NCBI GenBank assembly: GCA_023257955.1
Contig: JALRAY010000017.1
Span: 1 to 19,895 of the forward strand
Source of the DNA: Amoebophilaceae bacterium
GTDB taxonomy: Bacteria > Bacteroidota > Bacteroidia > Cytophagales > Amoebophilaceae
Direction: 5' to 3'
Length of the DNA: 19,895 bases
The notes under the pieces: generated by a model
What the model saw: only the letters and a program-made list of their open reading frames with translations
Told to the model about the DNA's origin: nothing
The model's database searches: none
Made by a program: the position numbers and the translations under genes
In this document: positions 7,478 to 15,306 of the stretch, piece after piece
How positions within the stretch are numbered: the first letter of the stretch is position 1
How the letters are laid out: the number at the start of each line of letters is the position of its first letter

Positions 7478-8032
7478 ATGCATAATAAACCTTTAGTGAT
7501 TCTAATCCTTCTTTTAGCATCTTCTGTATACACTACCCCCATCAGTTTGGCTGCTAAAGAGGTAGATAATAGCCTTCCGTTAATAGAAAGTACCCAGCTA
7601 GAAGTATTATATAGTAGAGACGGTAAAGTAGTCTGTAAAATCACGACTCCCAAACTGCTGAAATATAAAAACGGAGATCAGGTATACCCTGAGGGTATTT
7701 ATGTTGAACAGTATGATGACGATAAAACCATCGTCGGGGAGCTAAGAGCGAATACCGTTTATCATTATGTAGATAGTAAAAAATGGGACCTGAAAGGGGA
7801 TGTGGAAATAAAAAGATTTCAAGATGGGAAGTGCATTCAATTGAATACAGAAGAAGCCTATTGGAATCTAGAAGATGAAAAAATTTATACAGATAAATTC
7901 GTTCGTATAGAAACGAATACCGAGCTACTACTAGGGTATGGCTTACAAGCCAAGCAAGACATGAGTTTTTATAGCATACAAATGCCGCAAGGTTTTGTGG
8001 AGGAGAATGAGCTAGAAGATGTAAGTAAGTGA
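7478..8032 (+). CDS. lptC: LPS export protein LptC
   Basis: LptC is the single-pass periplasmic protein that passes LPS from the LptBFG transporter to LptA. The product has an N-terminal hydrophobic segment (MHNKPLVILILLLASS) and the LptC/DUF1239 beta-jellyroll: LEVLYSRDGKVVCKITTPKL, GIYVEQYDDDKTIVGELRAN, YHYVDSKKWDLKGDVEIKRF, LNTEEAYWNLEDEKIYTDKF and the closing GLQAKQDMSFYSIQMPQG. An in-frame ATG at 7442 would add 12 residues without charge. I prefer 7478 because it places the basic residue directly before the membrane segment; 7442 remains possible. The acidic end (EENELEDVSK) is ordinary. No lptA or lptB is nearby. Its presence implies that the cell still builds and exports an LPS- or LOS-type lipid. 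Confidence 0.85.
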   Translation: MHNKPLVILILLLASSVYTTPISLAAKEVDNSLPLIESTQLEVLYSRDGKVVCKITTPKLLKYKNGDQVYPEGIYVEQYDDDKTIVGELRANTVYHYVDSKKWDLKGDVEIKRFQDGKCIQLNTEEAYWNLEDEKIYTDKFVRIETNTELLLGYGLQAKQDMSFYSIQMPQGFVEENELEDVSK

Positions 8033-8137
8033 GGTTAGCATACGCATACATCAAGTCAGCTAGAGCAGGATAATAAGGCAGCGTGAATACAAACAAGTTA
8101 TATTTAATAATCGTAAAACCTATAATTTCAAACTATC

Positions 8138-8758
8138 ATGTTCTCACTAATTGATTTACCATATGATTTTAATGCCTACGAACCGTATATAGATGCAAGA
8201 ACCATGGAGTTACATTATACAAAACACTATCAGGCATACTTAGATAACTTTAATAAAGCGATAGAAGGCACTGAGATGGATAATGATAGAACGTTAATGC
8301 ATATTATCACCAACATCAGTAAAACCAATGAACCCATTAGAAATAATGCAGGGGGCTATCATAATCATACCCTATTCTGGGGGATGTTGGTGCCTACATA
8401 CAGACAGCACGAACCTCAAGTGGCTACAGAAAGAGCTATTGAAAAAAGTTATGGAAGTGTTGATAACTTCAAAACAGCGTTTACTAAGGTTGCCTTAAGT
8501 TGTTTTGGCTCCGGATGGGTATGGCTTTGTAGAAACAAAGCGAATGAACTATTCATCTGCACTACACCTAATCAAGATAACCCTGCTATGGATATCATAG
8601 ATGAGCAGAAGCGAGGGTTGCCTATTTTAGGCTTAGACCTTTGGGAACATGCCTATTACCTGCAATACCAAAACAAAAGAGCAGACTATATTAACGCCTT
8701 TTGGAACCTTGTGAACTGGAGATTAGTGGATGATAGGTTTCAATACGCCCCATTTTAG
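8138..8758 (+). CDS. sodA: Superoxide dismutase, Mn-type signature
   Basis: The 206-residue product is a full-length Fe/Mn superoxide dismutase, which converts superoxide to oxygen and hydrogen peroxide in the cytoplasm. Metal ligands are His26 (ELHYTKHYQAY), His77 (GGYHNHTLFW), Asp167 and His171 (DLWEHAYY). The second-shell pattern is that of Mn enzymes: glycine (not glutamine) before the YHNH segment, and Gln146 in TPNQDNP, where Fe enzymes usually have alanine. Cys122 before FGSGW replaces a residue that is usually basic or polar. It stands 105 bp after lptC. The 5' spacer contains TAATTTCA close to the start, a poor match to the -7 consensus. Metal preference is inferred from sequence; cambialistic activity is possible. 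Confidence 0.93.
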   Translation: MFSLIDLPYDFNAYEPYIDARTMELHYTKHYQAYLDNFNKAIEGTEMDNDRTLMHIITNISKTNEPIRNNAGGYHNHTLFWGMLVPTYRQHEPQVATERAIEKSYGSVDNFKTAFTKVALSCFGSGWVWLCRNKANELFICTTPNQDNPAMDIIDEQKRGLPILGLDLWEHAYYLQYQNKRADYINAFWNLVNWRLVDDRFQYAPF

Positions 8759-8759
8759 T

Positions 8760-8855
8760 ATGCTTGAATACACTGAAAAAGGCATGGCGCAAATTCTTCA
8801 AGCCACTGCTACAGACTTCACAATTCTTTGGCATAACAAAAATGGCAAAGAATGA
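8760..8855 (+). other. Small ORF of 31 codons between sodA and asnS, coding status unclear
   Basis: An ATG one base after the sodA stop opens a 31-codon frame beginning MLEYTEKGMAQILQATATDF and ending NKNGKE, stopping at 8853-8855. I do not recognise the peptide. It is short enough to arise by chance, and could equally be the relic of a longer gene. It is recorded because it fills nearly all of the 117-bp gap. Confidence 0.2.
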
Positions 8856-8875
8856 TCTAACCATCCCTTACTTAG

Positions 8876-10306
8876 ATGCAAAGAAAAACCATAAAAGCAT
8901 TGTTAAACTCCAAACCCATTGACACAACTGTGTGTGTGAAGGGATGGGTGCGCACCAAACGCAACAGCAAGCAAGTGGTCTTTATCATGCTGAATGATGG
9001 CTCCACAATACACAGCCTGCAAGTGGTGATGGATGCCAATCAACTCACGGAAGAAGTGCTTTTCCAGATAACACCTGGAGCTAGCTTAGTCATCACAGGC
9101 ACTGTTGCTACTTCACCAGGTGGAGAGCAAGCCATAGAACTACACGCCAGCCAAATAGAAGTTCTCGGTACGGCGCCTAATTATCCTTTACAACCAAAGC
9201 GCCATTCGCTGGAGTTTTTACGGGAGATAGCCCATCTGCGTTTTCGTACCAACACCTTTGGAGCAGTCTTTCGTATCCGGCATGCTACCAGCTATGCCAT
9301 CCATCATTTCTTTCATACAGCAGGTTTTACGTACCTGCATACCCCTATCATTACGGGGATAGATGCAGAAGGTGCAGGCAATATGTTTGGGGTCTCGACG
9401 CTCAATCCTTCGCAGGTACCTAAGTACCCCGATGGCAGTGTGGACTTTACAACGGACTTCTTTGGACAAAAGACGAGCTTAACAGTTTCTGGTCAGTTGG
9501 AAGCGGAAGCTGCTGCATTGGGATTGGGAGCTGTGTATACTTTCGGGCCTACCTTTAGGGCTGAAAACTCCAATACCTCTCGGCACCTGGCTGAGTTCTG
9601 GATGGTAGAGCCGGAGGTGGCTTTCAACGACCTATCCGACAACATCACGCTAGCAGAGACGTTCTTAAAGTATGTCATCCAATTTGTATTGGAGCATTGC
9701 CCAGATGACTTAGCCTTCTTGCAAAAGCGAGCCGCGGAAGCACAGGCAAAACAAGCCAATGGACTCCCTGCCGTGCCGTTATTGGAAAAGTTACACAAGG
9801 TGATAGCAGATGAGTTTACCTGCATTACTTACACGGAAGCGATTGATATTCTCAAACACTCCAAACCAAATCAGAAGAAAAAGTTTGCGTACCCTATTCA
9901 AACATGGGGCTGTGACTTGCAGTCCGAGCACGAAAGGTACTTGGTGGAGGAACACTTTAAAAAACCTGTGGTGATTACGCACTATCCCAGTGAGATAAAA
10001 GCTTTTTATATGCGGCAAGAAGGAGGCAACACAGTTGCAGCTATGGATGTATTGTTTCCAGGGATTGGGGAAATTATTGGAGGTTCGCAGCGGGAAGAAC
10101 GGTTGGATAAGTTGACAGCAGTGATGCAGCAAAAAGGAATGAGTACTGAGGCGTTGCAATGGTACCTAGATACACGACGCTTGGGAACTATCCCACACAG
10201 TGGTTTTGGACTAGGTTTAGAAAGGTTGGTGCTGTTTATCTCAGGTATGGATAATATCCGCGATGTGATTGCTTTCCCGCGTACGCCAGGGCATGCAGAG
10301 TTTTAA
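8876..10306 (+). CDS. asnS: Asparagine--tRNA ligase
   Basis: The 476-residue class IIb aminoacyl-tRNA synthetase charges tRNA-Asn with asparagine. Residues about 1-110 form the OB-fold anticodon-binding domain (CVKGWVRTKRNSKQVVFIML). The catalytic core carries motif 2 as FRAENSNTSRHLAEFWMVEP from residue 227, and motif 3 as GFGLGLERLVLF at 443-454. It ends DNIRDVIAFPRTPGHAEF, the AsnRS-specific C-terminus. AsnRS and not AspRS is indicated by the HLAEFWMVEPE block and by the lack of the large GAD insertion domain. No promoter was found in the 117 bp upstream. It converges with gldN, leaving 126 bp that contain several palindromes. Confidence 0.97.
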   Translation: MQRKTIKALLNSKPIDTTVCVKGWVRTKRNSKQVVFIMLNDGSTIHSLQVVMDANQLTEEVLFQITPGASLVITGTVATSPGGEQAIELHASQIEVLGTAPNYPLQPKRHSLEFLREIAHLRFRTNTFGAVFRIRHATSYAIHHFFHTAGFTYLHTPIITGIDAEGAGNMFGVSTLNPSQVPKYPDGSVDFTTDFFGQKTSLTVSGQLEAEAAALGLGAVYTFGPTFRAENSNTSRHLAEFWMVEPEVAFNDLSDNITLAETFLKYVIQFVLEHCPDDLAFLQKRAAEAQAKQANGLPAVPLLEKLHKVIADEFTCITYTEAIDILKHSKPNQKKKFAYPIQTWGCDLQSEHERYLVEEHFKKPVVITHYPSEIKAFYMRQEGGNTVAAMDVLFPGIGEIIGGSQREERLDKLTAVMQQKGMSTEALQWYLDTRRLGTIPHSGFGLGLERLVLFISGMDNIRDVIAFPRTPGHAEF

Positions 10307-10324
10307 TGATTATTTTCTGGTGCG

Positions 10325-10377
10325 AAAGCGCTTTGCAAGAGAGTACTCTTTATTACCATTGCCGCATCTCGTGGCAA
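10325..10377. repeat. Cluster of palindromes between convergent asnS and gldN
   Basis: Two perfect 10-bp palindromes, AAAGCGCTTT (10325-10334) and AGAGTACTCT (10340-10349), are followed by a hairpin with TTGCCGC (10359-10365) pairing with GTGGCAA (10371-10377) around a 5-nt loop, with one G-T pair. They occupy the space between two convergent genes, where a bidirectional terminator is expected. No T-tract follows on either strand, so that function is only suggested. Confidence 0.4.
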
Positions 10378-10432
10378 CCTATAAGTGAAAAAATAAGTTA
10401 GGTAGCAACACAGGGATGCAGAAAATGATGAA

Positions 10433-11380
10433 CTAATTTTCCCACAAAAACCAATTAAGTTCTATGAGTTCTTCTGCTAATTCTTGAGAAGCTTGTAGAT
10501 GATGCTTAGGCGTTTTATTGTAAATATCTTCTACAGAGGAATCGGTAGGATTGTCTACTTTCACAATTCTGGAGTCAAACTTCCTGAGTTCAATGGCTTC
10601 TGTCATTTTCATATCGCCTGCCGTGTTGGTTACATTAAACCATATAGCATCTGGCTGACTATCTAGGTAGGGCATTAAGTCTTTGTATTTGAAGGTGGCG
10701 ACAGGTTTTCGTAATCCTGTCGCAAACTTATCTGCAGGGATGATGAGTGTGATAGACTGTACGTCATGTCTAAAGATAGAAGAAACCTTGTCAAAAATGA
10801 CATCTTCCATCAGTTCTAAGGTGGTGATTTCATTAGGTAAAAAGTAGTCTCCTCCCTCTTCATGATCTTGACTGGTAGACCGCGTAGTATGTTGTGTTCC
10901 CCAGCCTGCATCATCGTTACTATTGGCTATGGTCTTGTCTAGTGCAGCAGTACCCTCTTCATTGGAAGATGATCGTAAGTTTTCCCGGAATTGTTCTTTG
11001 GTCATTTCTTGCGTAAGGGTATCATTGGTGTAAGGCTGTAGTTGCCCTGCTTCTACGCCTTCTATAATGAACTTCGTGATTTCTTTCTCTCTCGTAAAAA
11101 AAGGCCTATTTTTCCTTTCCTTCAGATAGATCTCTCTCCATACCCTCTTCTTAAACAGTATATGCGGCTCTGGAATGGGTTTGATGGAGTTGGGATTGTA
11201 TACGTCATACGGATTTTTGCTTATTGATGTTGCGGATTCACCAGTTCCTTCCTCTTGTATAGGAGTGGAGGATGTAGTTTGTAGATTACCGCTTTTCTCC
11301 GCAAAAGTTGGGTAAGTACCCAAAGTGGTACATACAATGACTATGAGAAGAATGATGGTGTATTTAAAAAATGCGTGCAT
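10433..11380 (-). CDS. gldN: T9SS ring component GldN (PorN)
   Basis: The 315-residue protein has a signal peptide (residues 1 to about 28, ending TFA) and the GldN core: IPEPHILFKKRVWREIYLKE, then RPFFTREKEITKFIIEGVEAG, LELMEDVIFDKVSSIFRHDV and KFDSRIVKVDNP. GldN joins the lipoprotein GldK in the large periplasmic ring beneath the outer membrane, coupled to the GldLM motor, for type IX secretion and gliding. A Ser/Thr/Asn-rich stretch near residues 135-170 is a low-complexity insertion between conserved blocks. The gene begins 15 bp after gldM and is the last of the gldK-L-M-N unit. C-terminal ELAEELIELNWFLWEN is family-like. Length is within the normal range. Confidence 0.92.
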   Translation of the reverse strand: MHAFFKYTIILLIVIVCTTLGTYPTFAEKSGNLQTTSSTPIQEEGTGESATSISKNPYDVYNPNSIKPIPEPHILFKKRVWREIYLKERKNRPFFTREKEITKFIIEGVEAGQLQPYTNDTLTQEMTKEQFRENLRSSSNEEGTAALDKTIANSNDDAGWGTQHTTRSTSQDHEEGGDYFLPNEITTLELMEDVIFDKVSSIFRHDVQSITLIIPADKFATGLRKPVATFKYKDLMPYLDSQPDAIWFNVTNTAGDMKMTEAIELRKFDSRIVKVDNPTDSSVEDIYNKTPKHHLQASQELAEELIELNWFLWEN

Positions 11381-11395
11381 ATGTTTTTATGTTAA

Positions 11396-12982
11396 TTAGT
11401 TGATGGGAATATTATGTACAACGGTTCCGATGTTGACTGTTTCTATTTCGTTTTTATAGTTTAATCTTTCTACCTTTTTGACTTCTATCACTATTCTATC
11501 TCCGGATTGTGCCAAAGCTGCAAACTCTCCTAGGCTGATTTCTTGTTTGTTAGTTATCGTCTTCGTTTTGATAGGCCTACTTCCTCTTGCGAGTGTTACT
11601 TCCCATACAGCGACTCTATAACGAGCGTCTTTGGGTAAAAATGCGGAGAAGCTTTCATCGGGCACAGCTTTTATCTCTAGCTTTCGAGGTCCTGGTGCGG
11701 GCATGCCTTGCCGTTCATTAATCGCCTTTCCTCCGGAAGTAACGTGTATTTCGGGCTTAGGTATCGTCCGGACTTTAAAGTTGATGGTGTCTAGTAAGTT
11801 ATTGTTGTTATAGACACTGAGTTTCACTTCTGCTTGATGGGGTATTATGGTAACTAAGCCTTTTCCTTGTCCCGGTAATACGGAAGCTCCTTCGGCTTTA
11901 AAGGTAGGGTTATAGTTTACCCCTAATGCGGGTACTTGTATAACCAGCTCATTGCCAGCATTCAGGTAAAGTGCGGAAACGGCTGCGGACTGTACTTGTA
12001 TCACGGGTTTAGCCACAAAGTATTCTATTTCCTTGGTGATGGTAGATGAACCTCCTCCAGGTGTTTTAAGCTTGATGGCAGCTTTAAAGGTTTTTTTGGC
12101 TAATCCGTTTTTGTCATAGCTACCAGGGGTTGCCAAAAAGTTGATCTTACCGACTCCTGAGTTAACGGGTATTTTTTTACCGTCAATGTCCATCTCTGGT
12201 TCTACAGAGGAAGAAGAGGCAGCTACTAGTAATTCGGCATCGTACACAGAACCGGCTGCTACTACATTGGATTGTGGTTTCACTAAGGGGATAATATTAT
12301 CAAACTTCACATCTCCTGCTCCTAATTGATCTGCTAGTATATCTAATGCATCTGCTTCTGCATAAACTACTTCACTTAGAAATTGGGTAAGGGTAGCGAG
12401 TACAGCACCTAGGGGCGTTTTCAAGAAATTGAGTTTGGCAAAATCTTTATCATGTTGGTTGGGATCATGTTTAAATAGGTCACTATCCTTGGCATCTAGG
12501 GCTATGGGGTGATATACTTTGCCAATGCTGGTAGTTAGGTAATTCATGTAACCATTGAGCATAGTCTTGAGTTCCGCTGCTCTGTTTTCATCCAGCATTA
12601 TTTTAGCTACAACGCCATCGTCTTTTACGCCTTTTACACTCCCTGTTTTGGGATTTTGTCCGCCTGTTTTGTCAATAAGTTCTGCTTTCAGGTTGTTGAT
12701 ATAGGATACAATGGTAGCGGTTTCTTTTCTAATGGCGGTAGCTTGGTTGAGTATTTGTATATCTTTTGCTCTATGTCCCATGTCGTCTACGAGGGAGTTA
12801 ATCTGTTTCAGGCGGCAAGTATTATCGGCTATTTGCTTTTGTATGCTTTTCTCTAACCCTCTGTTGATTACAACGAATTTATCCAATACGCTGCTACTGA
12901 CTTGCAAGGCCAATAGGGCTGTAAGCACGAGGTACATCATGCCTATCATCTTTTGTCTTGGACTTAGTTTTTCTCCGGCCAT
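11396..12982 (-). CDS. gldM: T9SS/gliding motor protein GldM (PorM)
   Basis: The 528-residue protein starts MAGEKLSPRQKMIGMMYLVL, the hallmark GldM N-terminus. One transmembrane helix (residues about 11-30) is followed by a long helical then beta-rich periplasmic region. In F. johnsoniae, pairs of GldM helices sit inside a GldL pentamer to form a proton-driven rotary motor, and the periplasmic domains reach the GldK/N ring. Arg9, a position implicated in motor function, is conserved. The periplasmic part shows the expected block order: helical domain to about residue 220, then beta domains including FDNIIPLVKPQSNVVAAG and a C-terminal domain with ITNKQEISLGEFAALAQSGD. It lies 43 bp after gldL and 15 bp before gldN, clearly one operon. 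Confidence 0.95.
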   Translation of the reverse strand: MAGEKLSPRQKMIGMMYLVLTALLALQVSSSVLDKFVVINRGLEKSIQKQIADNTCRLKQINSLVDDMGHRAKDIQILNQATAIRKETATIVSYINNLKAELIDKTGGQNPKTGSVKGVKDDGVVAKIMLDENRAAELKTMLNGYMNYLTTSIGKVYHPIALDAKDSDLFKHDPNQHDKDFAKLNFLKTPLGAVLATLTQFLSEVVYAEADALDILADQLGAGDVKFDNIIPLVKPQSNVVAAGSVYDAELLVAASSSSVEPEMDIDGKKIPVNSGVGKINFLATPGSYDKNGLAKKTFKAAIKLKTPGGGSSTITKEIEYFVAKPVIQVQSAAVSALYLNAGNELVIQVPALGVNYNPTFKAEGASVLPGQGKGLVTIIPHQAEVKLSVYNNNNLLDTINFKVRTIPKPEIHVTSGGKAINERQGMPAPGPRKLEIKAVPDESFSAFLPKDARYRVAVWEVTLARGSRPIKTKTITNKQEISLGEFAALAQSGDRIVIEVKKVERLNYKNEIETVNIGTVVHNIPIN

Positions 12983-13025
12983 AAGGGATTATGCGAATTA
13001 TGCTAGTTTGTTGGGTTATAGGTGA

Positions 13026-13850
13026 TTAGCTTTTTAAGGCAGTTAGCATATTGCCGTATACGTTGTTTAAGGAAGAAAGCTTACTGCTTAAGAGGGCCAT
13101 TTCTTCTCTGAATACTTGTATTTGATCACCGGCGGCTTGTAGCTGCTGCATAGCGTCTGTCAGGTTGGTGTAAGCTGTTTTGGTGTCTTGCAGCTTCGTA
13201 TCCATATCTTGCAGATCCGCAGTATATGTGTCATTGACTTTATCTAAAGTAGCCGTCATATTTTGCAGGCTTGTAGCAAATGCTTGGGTATGTTGAGATA
13301 AGCCCTCGAACCCTTGCATAGCTTGCAGAAAATTAGTTTGTGCTTCGCAGGTGTTCGCCAGCATGGTCGATGCTTGCTCTAAGTTGGCTGTAAACTGCTG
13401 CGTGGCTTGCGCAGTATTGGCTAAGTTGGCTATGTGCTGAGTGGATGTTGCTAAAGCTTGCATGCCGTTACTTAGTTTTTCTAGCAGCTGTTGATCGATC
13501 TGCGCTTTCTCAAATAGTTCGTCTAGCTTACTGCTGACAGACACATCTACTGCATCGTGGTTTCTATGTACACTCCTTACGCCTTCTTGTCCATCTTCTA
13601 GTTCGGGGTAAGCTTTTGTCCAATCTATTTCTTTAGCTTGTGGCTCAAAGGCGCTTAAAATAAATATGATTGCTTCAGTAGTTAGACCAAGACCTAGCAT
13701 AAAACCTCCTCCAGACCAGTTAAGGAGTTTGAACATGGCGCCTAATATTACGATAGCGGCACCTATGCCGTAGATTTTCGGCATAATGACTTTATAGAAT
13801 TTATAAGAGAAATCGGCTTGCTGTGTAATGTTTTTCATGTTATTGTACAT
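13026..13850 (-). CDS. gldL: T9SS/gliding motor protein GldL (PorL)
   Basis: The 274-residue cytoplasmic-membrane protein has two transmembrane helices (residues about 26-43 and 49-67). A long Ala/Gln-rich, probably coiled-coil cytoplasmic tail follows (about residues 100-274, with repeated short blocks such as LANTAQATQQF and LQDMDTKLQDTKTAY). The helices contain MPKIYGIGAAIVILGAMFKL and GLGLTTEAIIFILSAFEP. Glu59 in the second helix corresponds to the glutamate shown in studied GldL/PorL proteins to be needed for proton-driven rotation. The start at 13850 gives MYNNMKN; Met5 (13838) is an alternative. It follows gldK by 40 bp and precedes gldM by 43 bp. Confidence 0.94.
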   Translation of the reverse strand: MYNNMKNITQQADFSYKFYKVIMPKIYGIGAAIVILGAMFKLLNWSGGGFMLGLGLTTEAIIFILSAFEPQAKEIDWTKAYPELEDGQEGVRSVHRNHDAVDVSVSSKLDELFEKAQIDQQLLEKLSNGMQALATSTQHIANLANTAQATQQFTANLEQASTMLANTCEAQTNFLQAMQGFEGLSQHTQAFATSLQNMTATLDKVNDTYTADLQDMDTKLQDTKTAYTNLTDAMQQLQAAGDQIQVFREEMALLSSKLSSLNNVYGNMLTALKS

Positions 13851-13890
13851 TGATTAAATGGTGCTTTAAAATTCAAACTTGCGTGCTTTA

Positions 13891-15072
13891 TTACTGTTGT
13901 CCTATGGATGGCATGACACATCTAAATCCTATAAAAGAACGGGCTTTATCTTTGTGTTCGCAATCCACTTCACCTGTCTGTAGGAACCTAGATATGTCTT
14001 TCCAAGAACCTCCTTTTATAATTTTCATAGGCTCATTATCATCTACATAAAGAGGATCTAAATCCCATGTTTTGCAAATAGAGGTGGGATTATAAGCATC
14101 TCTCGTCCATTCTGCTACATTGCCTGCCATATCATAGAGGTTAAAGCCGTTAGTATCAAATGCTCTTACAGGAGAAGTATAGGAGTAGCCACATTCACTA
14201 TAGTTACCACTAGCGGACTTAAAGTTAGCGCGTAATCTTCCTTTTTCATCTCGAATATAAGGACCGCCCCAAGGGTATTTAGCTAGTTCATTACCCCCTC
14301 TAGCGGCATATTCCCATTGTGCAGCACTTGGTAATACAAAGCTAGGGTAATCAGGTTGGCCTTTTTCTTTTCTATACTCATTGAGGTAAAGGGTTTGAAA
14401 CTCTGCATATAGGTTTGCTTGATCCCATGTAACACCTACAACGGGATAGTCATCAAAGGCAGGAGAATCGAAATAATCATCTAGGTAGGTATCCGCCATG
14501 CTATTGGCAAAATCATTACGCCATACATCTGGATCAGGTCGTAATCCATCAATAAATTCTTGGGTTAGTCTAGCATCAAATGGAATTAAGGAGGCTTCAT
14601 CATCTGCATCACTGTTTTTATCACTATCATCGGTTGCTGTCGTGGAAGTTGCATCTGAGTCACTGTCTTTAGTATCACTTATTTCAGGGAGATTCTCGAG
14701 TCGTTCAGATAATTTATCTAAGAAATTACGGTATTGCCCATTGGTCACCTCGGTCTCATGCATAAAGAACTCACTAACCGTTATTCTTTTGTTCTCTTGG
14801 TTTTTGTTGACAATATCTTGGTCCACTACGCCACTCATAAAAGAGCCACTAGGGATGCGTACCATACCCATAGGGGCCTGCATATTCGTCCAGTTTCTGC
14901 TTTTGGTGTAATTGAAAGATCCGTGATCATCTTTTTTAGAGCCAAACAAAGAACAGGAGCAAATGAGAAGATTAGATATGATAAAGAGAATGATATACAC
15001 ATTCCGGTGCTTAATGTGATAATGTTTCGGCATGTGGTGGGAGTTGAGATGTTTTTTTATTATGTTTTTCAT
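13891..15072 (-). CDS. gldK: T9SS ring lipoprotein GldK (PorK)
   Basis: The 393-residue lipoprotein has a hydrophobic export segment (about residues 25-38) and a lipobox best read with Cys40 acylated (I-C-S-C40). The remainder is a formylglycine-generating-enzyme-like (FGE-sulfatase) fold: MVRIPSGSFMSG, HETEVTNGQYRNFL, PVVGVTWDQANLYAEF, LPSAAQWEYAARGG, YPWGGPY, DMAGNVAEWT, IIKGGSWKD and IGFRCVMP. GldK uses this fold structurally in the periplasmic ring with GldN. Residues about 130-159 are an unusual Asp/Ser/Thr-rich acidic segment inserted in the FGE fold. It is the first gene of gldK-L-M-N and diverges from mraY across 234 bp. No porP/sprF-type gene precedes it and no gldJ is in the window. 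Confidence 0.93.
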   Translation of the reverse strand: MKNIIKKHLNSHHMPKHYHIKHRNVYIILFIISNLLICSCSLFGSKKDDHGSFNYTKSRNWTNMQAPMGMVRIPSGSFMSGVVDQDIVNKNQENKRITVSEFFMHETEVTNGQYRNFLDKLSERLENLPEISDTKDSDSDATSTTATDDSDKNSDADDEASLIPFDARLTQEFIDGLRPDPDVWRNDFANSMADTYLDDYFDSPAFDDYPVVGVTWDQANLYAEFQTLYLNEYRKEKGQPDYPSFVLPSAAQWEYAARGGNELAKYPWGGPYIRDEKGRLRANFKSASGNYSECGYSYTSPVRAFDTNGFNLYDMAGNVAEWTRDAYNPTSICKTWDLDPLYVDDNEPMKIIKGGSWKDISRFLQTGEVDCEHKDKARSFIGFRCVMPSIGQQ

Positions 15073-15247
15073 GCAGTATGATTAAGTAGTGAAATATGTG
15101 AGTTTAATCTCACGGTAAGGTTATCGTTTTTAATAAGTTACAAAGTATTCTTGCGTGATACGTTGCAATCCTCCAATAAGTAGCGGTTCGATTAAGCGCT
15201 CTCATTTATTTAATTCTGACGCATGTGTATGTAATGCCGTAATTTTA

Positions 15248-15280
15248 TTTTTGTAATTGTCACAAAAATATAAATTTTTG
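15248..15280. promoter_or_regulatory. Divergent gldK/mraY control region with overlapping promoter-like elements
   Basis: TTTTTGT (15248-15254) and ACAAAAA (15262-15268) form a perfect 7-bp inverted repeat with a 7-nt spacer, and another TTTTTG follows at 15275-15280. For mraY, TTTG at 15250-15253, then 19 nt, then AATTTTTG (15273-15280) is close to the Bacteroidota TTTG-N19-TAnnTTTG promoter, missing only the first T of the -7 element. On the minus strand, TATTTTTG (15270-15263) is an exact -7 match facing gldK, but with no good -33 element. The two elements overlap, so transcription of the two genes could be mutually exclusive or controlled by one protein. The rest of the 234-bp spacer shows no RNA gene. 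Confidence 0.4.
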
Positions 15281-15306
15281 ATAAAATTCATACTATCTAG
15301 CTACCA

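Noticed and set aside
7641..8096. 151-codon open frame on the minus strand opposite lptC
   Set aside because: It lies almost wholly across lptC, which has clear family blocks. The antisense product shows no recognisable domain.
9493..9825. 110-codon minus-strand frame inside asnS
   Set aside because: It is a shadow of the conserved AsnRS catalytic core with no family similarity of its own.
14498..14911. 137-codon plus-strand frame opposite gldK, rich in Ser/Leu/Val
   Set aside because: Its composition is the antisense image of the Asp/Ser/Thr-rich insert of gldK; no domain is recognisable.
15181..15200. GGTTCGATT sequence resembling a tRNA T-loop
   Set aside because: Flanking stems do not form a T-arm of the right length, and no acceptor, D-arm or anticodon arm can be built around it.
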